Assembly (NCBI GenBank): GCA_000827325.1
Contig: KN832870.1
Location: 4,898,001-4,962,000, forward strand
DNA length: 64,000 nt
Direction of reading: 5' to 3'
From: Oidiodendron maius Zn
Taxonomy: Eukaryota > Ascomycota > Leotiomycetes > Myxotrichaceae
Below are positions 20,547-31,769 of this stretch, piece after piece. Below the pieces are notes generated by a model, which was not told where the DNA came from, did not search any database, and saw nothing but the letters and a program-made list of their open reading frames with translations. The translations under genes were made by a program, and so were the position numbers. Position 1 is the first letter of the stretch; each line of letters opens with the position of its first letter.

Positions 20547-21369
20547 TTCAATGGATGGGTAAGGCAGGTTGGTAGTTTTGATATTGAGCGGAGGCTGGTG
20601 CGTAGCAGGTGGCGGGCTTCTGGAAAAGAGAGTCCAAGGACGAGATATTGTAAAGTGCGTCTTTGAGAGGTATAGCCGTAGAGAACACGCTGCAGATCGT
20701 GTCTTTCAAGGTTGAAAGTGTAGAGGTCGCTCTTTTAGTTAATTTCACCCTCTATACGGTCATATCAAGCAGCTAGACAATGATCCAAGAAGTGGCGTTT
20801 TCTTGATCATAAGTAGAGAAAACAGAGAATAAATATTCAAGAGTGAACAGGTTCAAATATTGTAAATGTCGTGATTGCTTCTTGCCTTCTCGTTCTTGGT
20901 TCCAACTGCTGTTCTTCCAATACCTCGCTTACTGAAAGGGCAAGAAGGAGACCCCCGCAAACAGTTTTATTTTCAGCTTTCCGTCGAGTTATTCACAGGC
21001 CCCGGTCTATAAGACCTGGTAAATGAGATTGCAGTGAATTATATGGATTTTAACAATTGAATAGCAATCATTTTGCTGCATTTAGTCATATAGTATGGAA
21101 CCACGGATAAGTTCAATACCACAAATCAGGATGCACTCAAATTCCACTTAGGAAGAGCGTAGTATAGCAGTGCATGAAGTACAGGGATATAAAGCACTAC
21201 ACTGAGAGGCATATAAACGGATGGCTAAGAAGCCCAGGAAACAAGCATCTAGGTACATTCTCGAGGCTGACTTTCTCATGTGGAGTCGAGATATCAACCA
21301 AGCAGACCGTTTGGGATGATTGAAGGGGAGTTGGGGGTATCATAATACATACAAAACTCGAAAGTCCGT
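20547..21369. other. intergenic
   Basis: No gene seen in 823 bp. It holds the promoter of the leftward hypothetical gene and the 3' end of the helicase gene. Confidence 0.5.
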
Positions 21370-23394
21370 TTAGCCAGGTAACGGCCCTACAGTAACTGTC
21401 TCTCTCTCTCTCAGTGCCCGATCCTGTTCTCTCTTTATTCTAGCTCGATCCAGTCTCCTTCTTTCCACATCGATATCAGCGAATCTCTTCCGTGCACCAT
21501 GCTTGAGCTTTACTATCATATCTCCAGCTCTGCCCTTCGTGATGCTGTCAGGTGTCAATTGGTCATCTTTCCGGCGGAGCTTGTTCAGGAAAGCCAACTG
21601 CCCTTCAGTTGCCGGCCTGCGCCGCCAAAGCTGGTTCCGAGATATGACTTTGTACGGATACTTCTTCTGTGCATAAGAATCTGCCGCGTGGACGGCATCC
21701 GCGAATGTGAGCGCCCGTGCTATCAGGCGAGGCCTCATGAAGGGAGAGGTTGAGCTAGGGCTGGTGATGCGAACCGTCTCCATAACAGCATACTCCTCAT
21801 TGGAGGAATCGCTAAGTTCCTTTTCGAGCTTCAGATATGTCCCATTTGAGTTAGTAAGAATATATCGGTTGTCGGATACGCAGACCCATGCATTTGGTGA
21901 GAGGGAGCCGATATATCGTTCCCATGATGTATCGTTCAACAGATCAAAAACCGAGTCATAATCTGTGAATGTGACTCTGCTTGGGGAAAGAGATACAGCA
22001 CCGGTACCAAAAGGCTCCGCCTTTTCCTTCCTCAGATTACCCTCCTCTTTTCTATCCTTTAACTCTTGCATATCGTCTATGGTGGCACCGTCCAGGAGCT
22101 CCGAAGGATCAAGTCCGAAGAGAGTGGGAGTGGTTACTATGCCGGTATCCAAACTTGCAACCATATCTATGATATGACAATTCTTCTTCCCCGGGTGTAG
22201 CCTCATGCCTCGGCCAATCATTTGAACCAGTAGGTTGCGCGACTTTGTAGGGCGTGCCAGCAATACACAGTCGATATTGGGAATATCGGTTCCTTCAGTA
22301 AACACCCCACAGTTCACGAGCACCGGGAATTCTCCTCGTTTGAAAGCATCGAGCCGAGCACTCCGTTCGACTTTAGGGGTATTTCCAGTAACGAATCGTG
22401 TGTCTATGCCATGCTGTCGGAACATATTCGTCAAGCCCGATATGTGAGCAAGATCAACGCAAAATACGAGCGTGGATTTTCTCCCTTTAGCTTTAGCAAG
22501 CCAACTGCGAACGGTTATTAGATTAGTTTCGTCTGTGTTAACTCTCCGAGAAAGATCGCCAGGCTGGAAATCTCCATTGGCCCCTTTTCTCACTCCAGAT
22601 ATATCCGCATTTGACTGGACAGTAGTAAACGTAACATCTGAAAGCCATTTCTCTCCGATCATATCAATATAGTCTTTATGATACACGATATGATCTATAG
22701 CGGCACCTAGTCGCAAGCCATCGAATCGTGCCATGGTAGCAGACACACCAACAAGAGCGGGAGAGAAGTGTTGTGCTTTCAAGAGGCCAAAATGCTCCAG
22801 AGTCCTCATATAACCAGGGGCCACAATATGATGTGCCTCATCGACAAGCACGAGTTTAAATTTGCTCGGGTCGAACTTGGACACGCGGTCCCCCGATGTG
22901 ATGCTCTGGACGCTCGCCACAGTGATGTCTGCAAGTCCGCTGGCGTGCATTGATCCCATCTCAATCTCGACTCTCTTTGTGGGGTATGCATTGGTACAGT
23001 GTCGAGCTGCTTGCTCCACCAATTCTTGTCGATGTGCTAAAATCAGTGTTTGCCCAGCCTTTTCCGTTCTTTGTTTAACTCGGTCGATAAGTTGAGTAAA
23101 AATTACCTCGGTCATTTAGCAGTATTCGAACATGAGAGTCGCTCTACTCACAGTCTTTCCACTGCCAGTAGCCAAAGATACACCTAGCCTCTTGTGCCCT
23201 TGCTCTAAATGGGAGAGTACTGCTTGAATGCATTCTTCCTGATACTCTCGAAGACGTATTCGTACTGGTAGCGCTGGATCAACTATTGTCGGGGGCGAAG
23301 TCGAATATGTTGCAGATCGACGAGAAAATTGAGGAGTATATCCATAACCGCAATTCTGGAAGAGTCCTATCCATCGTCTTGACGCCTGGCGCAT
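21370..23394 (-). CDS. irc3: mitochondrial DEAD/DEAH-type helicase, Irc3-like
   Basis: Superfamily 2 ATP-dependent helicase, 659 aa from two exons: 23394-23152 and 23106-21370. The 45-nt intron (GTGAGT...GAG) splits the gene right after Walker A. Motifs are LREYQEECI (Q-motif-like), ATGSGKT (77-81), VLVDEAHH (DEAH-type Walker B), [15 protein letters not shown], and [15 protein letters not shown] (motif VI). The first about 35 residues are Arg/Ser-rich with few acidic residues, as in a mitochondrial presequence. Yeast Irc3 is a mitochondrial branched-DNA helicase needed for mtDNA upkeep. Similarity of layout supports this assignment. It is divergent from the Rrn5-like gene with about 250 bp between starts. 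Confidence 0.82.
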
Positions 23395-23645
23395 TCTCGG
23401 CGATCCATCTGTATCATGAAAGCTGATGTTGTAGTTGAGATTTTTAGGAGATGCGCTTAGCGAGGAGACGCGATCTCTTGGACATCGTTATCGATTGGAT
23501 GATGTTAATATAAAATCCTCGCACCTTCACACCCTCACCCCAGTCCTTTTTTGCAGCCCGGTAAACTGTTTGATTGCCATAATTATGTGGATTACAATTA
23601 CAATAAGGGGAAATAAGGTTGTCAGAATACGCCCAAAGCCAAAGG

Positions 23646-25868
23646 ATGGAAGATACGGAGGATCTAGATGATATTGAGCTCTATATTCCCCACACAGAAG
23701 AAGAATCCGGCTCAGCCTACGAGGAACCATTATCCAATGCAGACCCGAACTCCTCACAAGATGAGCTTCCCGGTGTTTCTCGAGCTTCTGGCACAACCAC
23801 GCGGAGAGAACGAGGAAGAGGCCAAAGTAAGAAAGCAAATGGTCGATCAGATGACCATGGAGATTCGCCTCATGGACAGAGTCCCGATCCACAGTCAGAA
23901 GAAGGGACTCTTCATGAAACATTGCAAACGACAGCTACAGTTAAAGAGGCTCAATGGCCAGCGGGGATCAAGTTACCAACAAGGCCAAGCGCAAGCTCCC
24001 TGTCAAAGCGCAAAGCCGAACGGCCTTCTGGCGCAACTCGTACAAAACGCTTGAAGGGAGTTTATAACAATGACTACCGAGAATTATTGAATACTGCCAT
24101 ACATGAGGCGGCGTGTGGAGATATTCTTGATGAATATTCGCCTCTTCTAGGTAGCCAGATTGGGTCATCGATCTGGACTCCGGACGAGAAGGACTCCTTC
24201 TTCAAATCGTTGTCAAGACTTGGCAGACATAATTCTCGGGGTATTGCTCTCAGAATAGGAAGCAAGTCCGAACTTGAGGTTCAGGAGTATCTCCAGTTGC
24301 TCCGCCAAGGAATGATAGACAGGTGGGACCTACGGCAGCAACCGTTCGACCTTACTGATTTCCAAGCTGCATTTGAAATCAGCGAGGAGTGCGACAATAT
24401 GCTAGAGAAAGCTGGGGATGGCCTGGCCGCTCGCCAAGAGCATATAGAAGAGGAGAAGGAGAGAGCCAAGTGGGGAGATATCTGGTTGCTAACAAAGGAC
24501 GTCTGTGCTTCAATCGAGCAGCAGAGGAGAGAGCAGGGCGAACGAAGCATAGAGGAGTCCCTCCCCGCTGCCAACCTGTTTGACCTTAAGACATGGCTAG
24601 AGTTACCTCAGACGATATTCATGAATAACGGTGAGCCTCGGGAGGGTGGTAATTGGGAAGCATTTGCTGAACAGGATGAGGCTCCAGCCATTCGCGCTAC
24701 GGCTTTTGAAGACTTCCACGCCCTTGCAGTCAGCATCACGAGGCGACTTATATCAACGGTGTTATTCTGTACTATGTCGAGGAGACGTGCTATGCATTCT
24801 ATCGCTATTAAACGCGCCGAAGTCACTGAGGATGATGTGGAAGCAGCTGTCAGAATTTTGGGTTTGAAGAACAACAGCTTCGAGTTTTGGGTTGAAATTG
24901 CCAGGAGAAACTCATTAAACGTGTTTGATTTCGACGAACATTCCGGACATGATATCGACCTGACATATGACGAGGTGGAGGCTGCATTGAGACAAACAAG
25001 AAGACGTTCTCGTTCCCGGTCTCGATCGATAAGTCGACAACCGAGCTTCATCAAATCAGCTCACAGCAGTGTTGGTGCTGAGATAGACCAGGATGTACCT
25101 ACGGACTCAATTGCAGAGAGCCTTGAGACAGATGATGAATCTCAGTATGACCCGGAATCTGATCTTCTCAGTGATTCCAGCCTCGACGATGGTGAAATTG
25201 CCGGTTTATCAGATGGTCAGGTTAGTAGTCGAAGCTTGCAACTAAAAGAGTCGAGGGAACGAAAGTCCAAGATGAAACGTGCTCAAGACGCTTATATTGA
25301 GACATATGACAACGCCGCAAGTCAAGCGGAAGAGAATCAGCTATGGAAGTTAGTCGGGCCGTCTTCACCCGTTGAGATCAAACCGGAGCCCTTAGAGGTG
25401 CCTGATAAGCCCAAAATGAACATGAAGGTACCTACAGAAGTGGATTGGAAAGATAAAACCGAGTATTGGAGTCCATGGGAGACACTCCAATCCCCGGTGC
25501 CGGAAGAGAATTTTACGAAAAATAGAATGAGGGTGGCACAGAAAACCAGGAGGCGCATTCGCGAGGGCATTCCTGCGCGTGATACCTCAAGTGAAGAGAG
25601 AGAAGCTTCGACAGACGAAAGCAACGACCCAACAACTAGGAGTCTTAATAACCAAGAAGAGGGAGTAAAGACGCAAGACGAACCTGCAGATGTGCAAATG
25701 GCGGATGAGGGCAGTGCAGGCCTATATTCAGTTTCGGAGAGTGAAAGAGAATCTTTTCCATCTCCTTGGCATATGTCAGATGATGTTATCTCGCAACACT
25801 CGCAACTCGCCCATAGAGCTCAATTATCAGATGAGGAGATCGCTGCCAGGGGCAATTACGACGATTAA
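23646..25868 (+). CDS. rrn5: RNA polymerase I upstream factor, Rrn5-like (SANT)
   Basis: Single exon, 740 aa, first ATG at 23646. The middle has a Myb/SANT-like repeat: SIWTPDEKDSFFKSLSRLGR, then EVQEYLQLL (about residues 178-225). This resembles yeast Rrn5, a subunit of the upstream activating factor that commits RNA polymerase I to rDNA. A segment around 370-430 (ISTVLFCTMSRRRAMHSI, then VTEDDVEAAVRILGLKN) looks like the histone-fold half seen in Rrn5-type proteins. An RS-repeat (RRRSRSRSRSIS, about 460) and long acidic Ser/Glu regions flank the domains. Nuclear, probably nucleolar. Assignment rests on domain order and not on a search. Confidence 0.72.
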   Translation: MEDTEDLDDIELYIPHTEEESGSAYEEPLSNADPNSSQDELPGVSRASGTTTRRERGRGQSKKANGRSDDHGDSPHGQSPDPQSEEGTLHETLQTTATVKEAQWPAGIKLPTRPSASSLSKRKAERPSGATRTKRLKGVYNNDYRELLNTAIHEAACGDILDEYSPLLGSQIGSSIWTPDEKDSFFKSLSRLGRHNSRGIALRIGSKSELEVQEYLQLLRQGMIDRWDLRQQPFDLTDFQAAFEISEECDNMLEKAGDGLAARQEHIEEEKERAKWGDIWLLTKDVCASIEQQRREQGERSIEESLPAANLFDLKTWLELPQTIFMNNGEPREGGNWEAFAEQDEAPAIRATAFEDFHALAVSITRRLISTVLFCTMSRRRAMHSIAIKRAEVTEDDVEAAVRILGLKNNSFEFWVEIARRNSLNVFDFDEHSGHDIDLTYDEVEAALRQTRRRSRSRSRSISRQPSFIKSAHSSVGAEIDQDVPTDSIAESLETDDESQYDPESDLLSDSSLDDGEIAGLSDGQVSSRSLQLKESRERKSKMKRAQDAYIETYDNAASQAEENQLWKLVGPSSPVEIKPEPLEVPDKPKMNMKVPTEVDWKDKTEYWSPWETLQSPVPEENFTKNRMRVAQKTRRRIREGIPARDTSSEEREASTDESNDPTTRSLNNQEEGVKTQDEPADVQMADEGSAGLYSVSESERESFPSPWHMSDDVISQHSQLAHRAQLSDEEIAARGNYDD

Positions 25869-26083
25869 TAGTAACACGTGTGTAATACAGGACATAGGAT
25901 ACCAAAACCTAAATGAAGATCTAAATGATGTTGCATTTCTACCTAATACACGTATAGACCAGGTAACCCTGGTAGCTATAATTCCCCCTGTTACAACCAA
26001 ATACAATGTGACATTTCCTCAACGACTAGACTTGCCATTTATTCAACCCCGATACGCCAGATTATACTACCATGTTGCCTCCC

Positions 26084-28298
26084 TCAGATGTCGTAGCTCT
26101 TTATTTGGCCCTCAGCGCTCAGAGGCTGCACACTACCAGCAGCCGGAGCAGCTTGTTGGAAGGTAAACTTCTCCCCGCCAGACATAACTTCTTGCGCCAT
26201 CTTCAAACCTTGATCACCTCCAGTAGAAGCCGCTGTTCTCAGCCCTTCTTGCACATCGTGAACCCGCTTCTTGAAGGCAAGTCTATCCAAGAATAGTTGT
26301 TGTCGGCCTCTTTCGAGTTCTCTACGCTCGGCTTGCAAAATCTCCTCCATTTCGTTGAATTGTTTAAGTTTTAACTCGAACTTCATGAGAGTGGCATTAA
26401 CAGCCGAGGAAACAAGACGTGTCATCTCGCGCTCTTCGTGTGAGGCAAGTCCTCCAGCTCGGCCAGCGGCAGTGGCGATGGGGATCGTAGCAAGGCCGCT
26501 CATAGAGGTCGTCGTAGTCGTCGTCGTAGTGGTAGTAGTCGTTTCATGTCGAATATCAATCTCCATCGAGTCGCCTTCTTTCTCCTTGCCCTTCTCAGCC
26601 TTGGGCTTCTCAAGTTGATCGCGCAGACTCTGCTTTAGGGCCTCGACGGTCCTGTTTGCAGCGGCAGCCGTAACGGAAGGCTCGGTTAGACCAGCGAGGA
26701 ATCCAATGACAGACATCACTGGGTTATCTGCTTGGCTGAATGGAATCATGCCCGTTTGTGACCCAAGCATACTAAGGCCAGTGGATTGCTTTACTGGTTC
26801 TGAGTCGAGGTACTTGTCTTCGATCTCAAGTTGCAAAAACTTGATAACACACTCTTCTTTGGTCCGAGTGCCGACATAATCAGCAACTTCTGTCCAATCT
26901 TCATCGTACCGTTCCATGGCTTCGAGCAGGCGAAGTATCTCGCCATCACTCCAGGGTGCGTCGCGATCTGGGATACCTGAGTAAGTTGGATTCTCAATCT
27001 TAACATAAGCCGTAGATTGATGGTTTGTGGGCATTCGTCCCTCAGCGAAGCAGTTGGGGCACAAGTCATATTTGACTTTTCCTGTGGTAGCTGCACCTTG
27101 GTCCACCTGTGAGTTGTGATAGTGTACACGGGTGCAATCGATTCCGCAAGAGAAGCAGTGGATTTTGGGAATGGACGGCTTCACGATTTGCTCAATAGAC
27201 TTGGTCTCTCCCTCTGAAGTGCCGTTTGTCGCTGGTGCATCTCCGTTGGCTTGCTTTTCTGCCGGCTTATTGAGCTTTGTCTCCCGAGCAGTACCTTCGT
27301 AAATATTTCGTCCAACCTCGAGGTTCAAATCACCCTTTGCCACCGGTGCTGGGTTTGCCTTTGCGTCGGTGTCTGCATTCTTCTTGCCCTCGATGACAAG
27401 AGGATCCGAGGCAGGCTGCCATGGTTGCAGTCCACGAGGGGTATCACAGATGACCTTGAAATGGCCTGTAAATGGCGGTCCAACACTGGACGGTCTGTTG
27501 TCGGCATCAACCTATGAATTGTTAGTGGTGACGATCCAAAATGACATTCCCTGATGCATGCATACTTGGTAATTAATAAGTCCCCACTGCTCAAGGAACG
27601 CATGAACTCGCATGATAGCACAAACATCTCCAGCTAAATTCCTTCTGCATGCAGTAACAGTCAGGTATTCTATAGGATTAAGCCGGTAAGTATTGATCAT
27701 GAAGTCGCGGTAGTCCTTGTAGATGGTTGGTGTCTTGCTTCTGTTTCGATTGTTGAAGAACTCTGGGAGGGCTTTCCTCTCAATGCTGTTGATGTCATGC
27801 ATGTCGAACCAGCTGCTGTAGCTTGGGAGAATTATAGAGTGTGTTTGGGAGATAAGGTGTTCTCGAGCTGACGACTCTGTTGTGGCCTTTGTCTTCTCAG
27901 CTTGCCCCTCTCCCTCACCCTCCTGGCCTTCCTTTACTTCATCGTGGGCCTCCGCCATCTCTTCGTCCTTTATTTCGCCTCCATCGCGTGGCGGCGCATC
28001 AGGCGCATCAAGAGGATTGTCAGAGATAACGGCAGGAGATTCATCGGTTTTGGTGGCTGATTCAGCGGTAGCACCTTCAGCCATCGGAGTATCGGATGCT
28101 ATTTATTGTTAGCCGTCGAACATCCAAGTGCTGCAGGTAGGATGAGCGCATACCTTCACCTGTGTGACCCTCACCTTGGTTGGAGTCTCCTTGTTGAGAA
28201 GAGCCTTCCTCTGGAAGTGGAGGCTGAGCAAGGATGGAATTACTACCAGGTGTAGCGCCAGCTGTGTCTGAGCCAAAGTTCATCGAGTCGTCTTCCAT
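26084..28298 (-). CDS. rsc8: chromatin-remodelling subunit Rsc8/Swi3
   Basis: Three exons: 28298-28154, 28098-27566, 27511-26084 (701 aa). Domain order is diagnostic. An acidic N-terminus is followed by a SWIRM domain (about 125-220, [18 protein letters not shown] to [13 protein letters not shown]). Next is a ZZ-like zinc finger (CFSCGIDC and [13 protein letters not shown]), then a SANT domain ([20 protein letters not shown]), and a C-terminal coiled coil ([20 protein letters not shown]) for dimerisation. It is a core scaffold of SWI/SNF or RSC nucleosome remodelers in the nucleus. An unbroken run of 12 Thr codons (about 26510-26550) sits between SANT and coiled coil. It converges on the Rrn5-like gene and is divergent from ETF-alpha. 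Confidence 0.9.
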
Positions 28299-28756
28299 TG
28301 TGGCAGGAAGTGGAGTTTATATCAATTCGAGATGGCGCAGGAGGTGATGCTTGCTCGATGCACGCCGAGCTTATACAGCGGTCGCAAGAGATCTCCTAAT
28401 TGTGCAAAGGCGGTTCCTGCACATCAGAGTTACGCGGAATTACGTCTCGGGCGGTAAGTCTGCCGGGACGTGGGATTGTGGCCTTGATGTCAGGGATCGA
28501 GGCGCGTCTGGTGTTGGTGACCTTTTGATACTTTTTGTCGAGGGTGAAATCGCGATTCATCCAGGCGCGACAACCCAGAAGAAGCGATCGAAAGTGGCTA
28601 GCGTTAATCACGTGAACTTGTGTGCCTCACTTTTAACCTCTTTATTGAGGCATAAATATCGGGTTGCCTCGGATATCCACCCCTCCAGATTCCGGCAATG
28701 GATTTATGGACGGGTGATTGTGGTTTGACTGTTTCCTTCACACATCAATCTTCACG
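28299..28756. promoter_or_regulatory. divergent promoter region, rsc8 / ETF-alpha
   Basis: 458 bp between divergent starts, no coding frame of note. It must hold both promoters. No named site identified. Confidence 0.45.
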
Positions 28757-29857
28757 ATGATTTCGAGGGTAGGACAAGCTGCCTGCCGCCAGGCCCGTAC
28801 TCAATTGCGACCAAGAGCCGGGCCTACGCCTGTTGCTTCACTCTCAGCTCTTGCGCGGTTACTGTCTTCACTAGCTGTTCTCGAGCAAAGAGAAGGCAAA
28901 CTTCTTGGCGGATCACTGGGCACGGTAACGGCAGCACAGAAACTAGGGGGTTCTATTACTGCCTTCATCGCAGGAGGTAATATCAAGGCGGTAGCAGAAG
29001 AGGCAGCCAAGGTCGCCGGCGTTGAGAAGGTCATTGCTATTGACAATGTAGCATATGATAAGGTATGTATGAAGGATATTCCAATTGAAGATGTTTTGCC
29101 AACTATTGCACAGGGTCTACCAGAGAATTATGCGCCACTTCTCGTCGAGAATATTAAGAAGGGGGGTTTCACACATATAATCGCTGGGCATACAGCCTTT
29201 GGCAAGGGTCTCATGCCTAGAGTGGCTGCATTGCTTGATTCGCAGCAGATATCCGATATTACAGCCATTGAAGACGAGAAGACCTTCGTCCGACCAGTAT
29301 ATGCTGGAAATGCCATTGCCACGGTTGAATCGTCGGATGATATCAAGATCATCACTATCAGAGGTACCGCATTCCCTGCGGCAGCGGCAGAAGGGGGCTC
29401 AGCTACCCTTGAAGACGGGGTAGATCCCAAGTCCGAAACTTCAACAGAATGGGTCTCGGAAAATCTCGCGAAGTCGGATAGGCCAGACTTGGCGACAGCG
29501 AGTAAAGTCGTCTCTGGTGGCCGAGGATTGAAGTCTAAGGAAGAGTTCGACCGTGTCATGTTGCCTCTGGCAGATGCTCTGGGTGCAGCCGTTGGAGCTT
29601 CGAGAGCTGCAGTGGATAGCGGGTATGCTGACAACAGCTTGCAAGTAGGGCAAACTGGGAAGGTTGTCGCCCCGCAATTATATCTCTGTGCAGGTATTTC
29701 GGGCGCCATTCAACATTTGGCAGGTATGAAAGATAGCAAGGTCATTGCGGCGATCAACAAGGATCCCGACGCGCCAATATTTCAAGTTGCGGATGTTGGT
29801 CTTGTAGGAGATTTGTTTGAAAAAGTACCAGAGCTCACTAAAAAGCTTAAGAAGTAA
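28757..29857 (+). CDS. electron transfer flavoprotein, alpha subunit
   Basis: Mitochondrial matrix protein that carries electrons from acyl-CoA and other dehydrogenases to ETF-ubiquinone oxidoreductase, binding FAD with the beta subunit. ATG at 28757. The first 30 residues (Arg/Ala/Gln-rich) are a presequence. Family blocks are FAIGG-like start (TAFIAGGNIKAVAEEAAKVA), AGHTAFGKGLMPRVAALL, VSGGRGLKS, VGASRAAVDSGY, QVGQTGKVVAPQLY, GISGAIQHLAGM and AINKDPDAPIFQVAD. The frame is continuous, but 29063-29113 is a 51-nt GT-AG intron without a stop. Removing it restores AYDKGLPENYAPLL, matching the family, and gives 349 aa (exons 28757-29062, 29114-29857). Unspliced it would be 366 aa. Confidence 0.92.
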   Translation: MISRVGQAACRQARTQLRPRAGPTPVASLSALARLLSSLAVLEQREGKLLGGSLGTVTAAQKLGGSITAFIAGGNIKAVAEEAAKVAGVEKVIAIDNVAYDKVCMKDIPIEDVLPTIAQGLPENYAPLLVENIKKGGFTHIIAGHTAFGKGLMPRVAALLDSQQISDITAIEDEKTFVRPVYAGNAIATVESSDDIKIITIRGTAFPAAAAEGGSATLEDGVDPKSETSTEWVSENLAKSDRPDLATASKVVSGGRGLKSKEEFDRVMLPLADALGAAVGASRAAVDSGYADNSLQVGQTGKVVAPQLYLCAGISGAIQHLAGMKDSKVIAAINKDPDAPIFQVADVGLVGDLFEKVPELTKKLKK

Positions 29858-29897
29858 TGTACAGGTATAAATACAAGGAATATTTATCATTGGCGCA

Positions 29898-31547
29898 TTA
29901 ATCCAGCACTGCCAGCATATCCTCTATCCGTGTGAACTTTTCCCTCTCTTTGCCCTTTTGTTGGCCATTGTTTCTTTCTGCAGCATCTATTTTTTGCCAG
30001 TCTTGCCAGCTTATCCTTCGACAACCTCGCTTCTCAGCTTCATATTTAACGCCGTTCCAGCCGAAGCCGGAGCTACCTTTCTCAGCATTTAGGAACGGAG
30101 CGTGAGAGTACCAGTCCTCGGCGATAGCATCTGCTGTTGAGAATGCGTCTTGCATTGTGCTGGCAATAACGCCAGTTGGGCCTCTCTTTACCCATCCGGC
30201 ACAATACATGCCAGGCAGGTGGGCTTTGGAAGCAGATTTTGTTTCGTTAAGTCCGAAAACGCGTCCCATATGGTCATTCGGAATGATCCCTATTTCACTA
30301 TTGAAAGATATGCCTAACTCTGTGAAGCCAGGTAGTCCCTCAGACTTGTACCCTATTGAGCGAAAGGCCACAGATGAGTCCAGGTTAACAGTCTCACCGG
30401 TTCCACGGCCTTTGGCGGAGGTATCAAAGGGATCCGGGACAAGTTTCGTCTTTTCAAACGTGATTCCCCCTATCTGAGTTGGAGATGCAAAATTGGAAGT
30501 AAATTCCGTTGGAGATAGGCAGAAATCCAGTGACCATGACTTTGATGCAGACGAGATTGATGCTTCAGACCCCTTTCTGAGGACTTCCATAATACGTCTT
30601 TGGGCACGAGGTAATTTGGAAATATCTTCAGGCATCAGGGATTCATCGATGGGATGAAATGCCACTGGTGGAAGCTTTACCAGCTCTCGAACCTCCTTGA
30701 TAGTGAATGCAGCCTAAAACACAATTAGGCAAGGTTGAGTAATAGTCCATGCTACTCACCTGTAAGGGACCTCTTCTTCCCACAACCCTCACCCTTCTTA
30801 TTGTGCTTCTTCTTAAGGTGTCAACTGCGTGTGTGGTTATATCCGTGGATTTGAGGATATTTGGATCCTGGAGCAGAATCCTGGCCACATCGAGAGCCAC
30901 ATTTCCCTGGCCGATAATTGTAGCTTCCTCTCCCTGTGTGAGGTCCGGGTCCAAATCTGCATACTCTGGGAGACCGTTATACCATCCAACAAAGGCACGA
31001 GCCGAATATATGCCTTCCAGCTTATCCTCTCCAGGAATGCCCAGTTTCCGGTCTTTTGAAGCTCCATAGGCAAATAATATCGCATCGTAGTGCGGCAACA
31101 GGCTCCACAGTGGCAGGCCTTGTGCATGCTCTCCAATGGATATGTTCCCAATGAAGTTAAATCTCGATGATTCGGCCACTTCCTCGAACTTTTCCTGGCA
31201 GTTCTGTGATAATGTGAGCATCGTGTTAACGTTTGAAGACAGCAACTTGCCTTAACCTCCGGATGATCTGGGGCAACACCAAACCTTACAAGCCCATATG
31301 GTACAGGAAGATGCTCATACATGTCAACAAATGAATTGTCTATCTTCGACATTACCTTGTATGCCGTATAGAACCCCGCCGGGCCAGACCCGATGACAGC
31401 CATTCGGAATCTCCGGCCATCGTGAGGATGCGGTCTCGACGTATATGCTCGAGTAAGGCGGGTGATATTAGGCGGTAGCCGGCAACATTGATCTGCTATT
31501 AGTATCGCACATCTTGTGCCAATATGGCGTTGCAGAACAAAATTCAT
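29898..31547 (-). CDS. arh1: NADPH:adrenodoxin oxidoreductase, mitochondrial
   Basis: Ferredoxin reductase homologous to yeast Arh1, which passes electrons from NADPH to the mitochondrial ferredoxin for Fe-S cluster and heme A synthesis. Three exons: 31547-31251, 31203-30760, 30713-29898 (518 aa). The N-terminus is basic with no acidic residues before about 40, fitting a presequence. Motifs are the FAD site VIGSGPAGFYTAY, YGLVRFGVAPDHPEVK, and the NADPH site IIGQGNVALDVAR, followed by GRRGPLQ and the C-terminal GMYCAGWVKRGPTGVIASTM. Intron 1 begins GCAAGT and not GT (GC-AG intron), splitting PEVK from NCQEKF. It meets ETF-alpha tail to tail with only 40 bp between stops. Confidence 0.92.
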
Positions 31548-31769
31548 TGTCGTTGCATCAACGTCATCTTAATTGGATTTTCTTTATCGGACTTCCATAT
31601 CGACGTTGCCAGGTCAACGACCCTCCCCCCAATTGTTTTCTCCTCCCGGCGGCATTGCACGAGGAGCTATCCATGTCTATAACTGTGTTCTAAAGCACCT
31701 CTGCAACTCCATTCAGACTGCTGAGCTTTTTGCGCATATACGCCAAAATCTTACGAAGACGTTCTGAAA

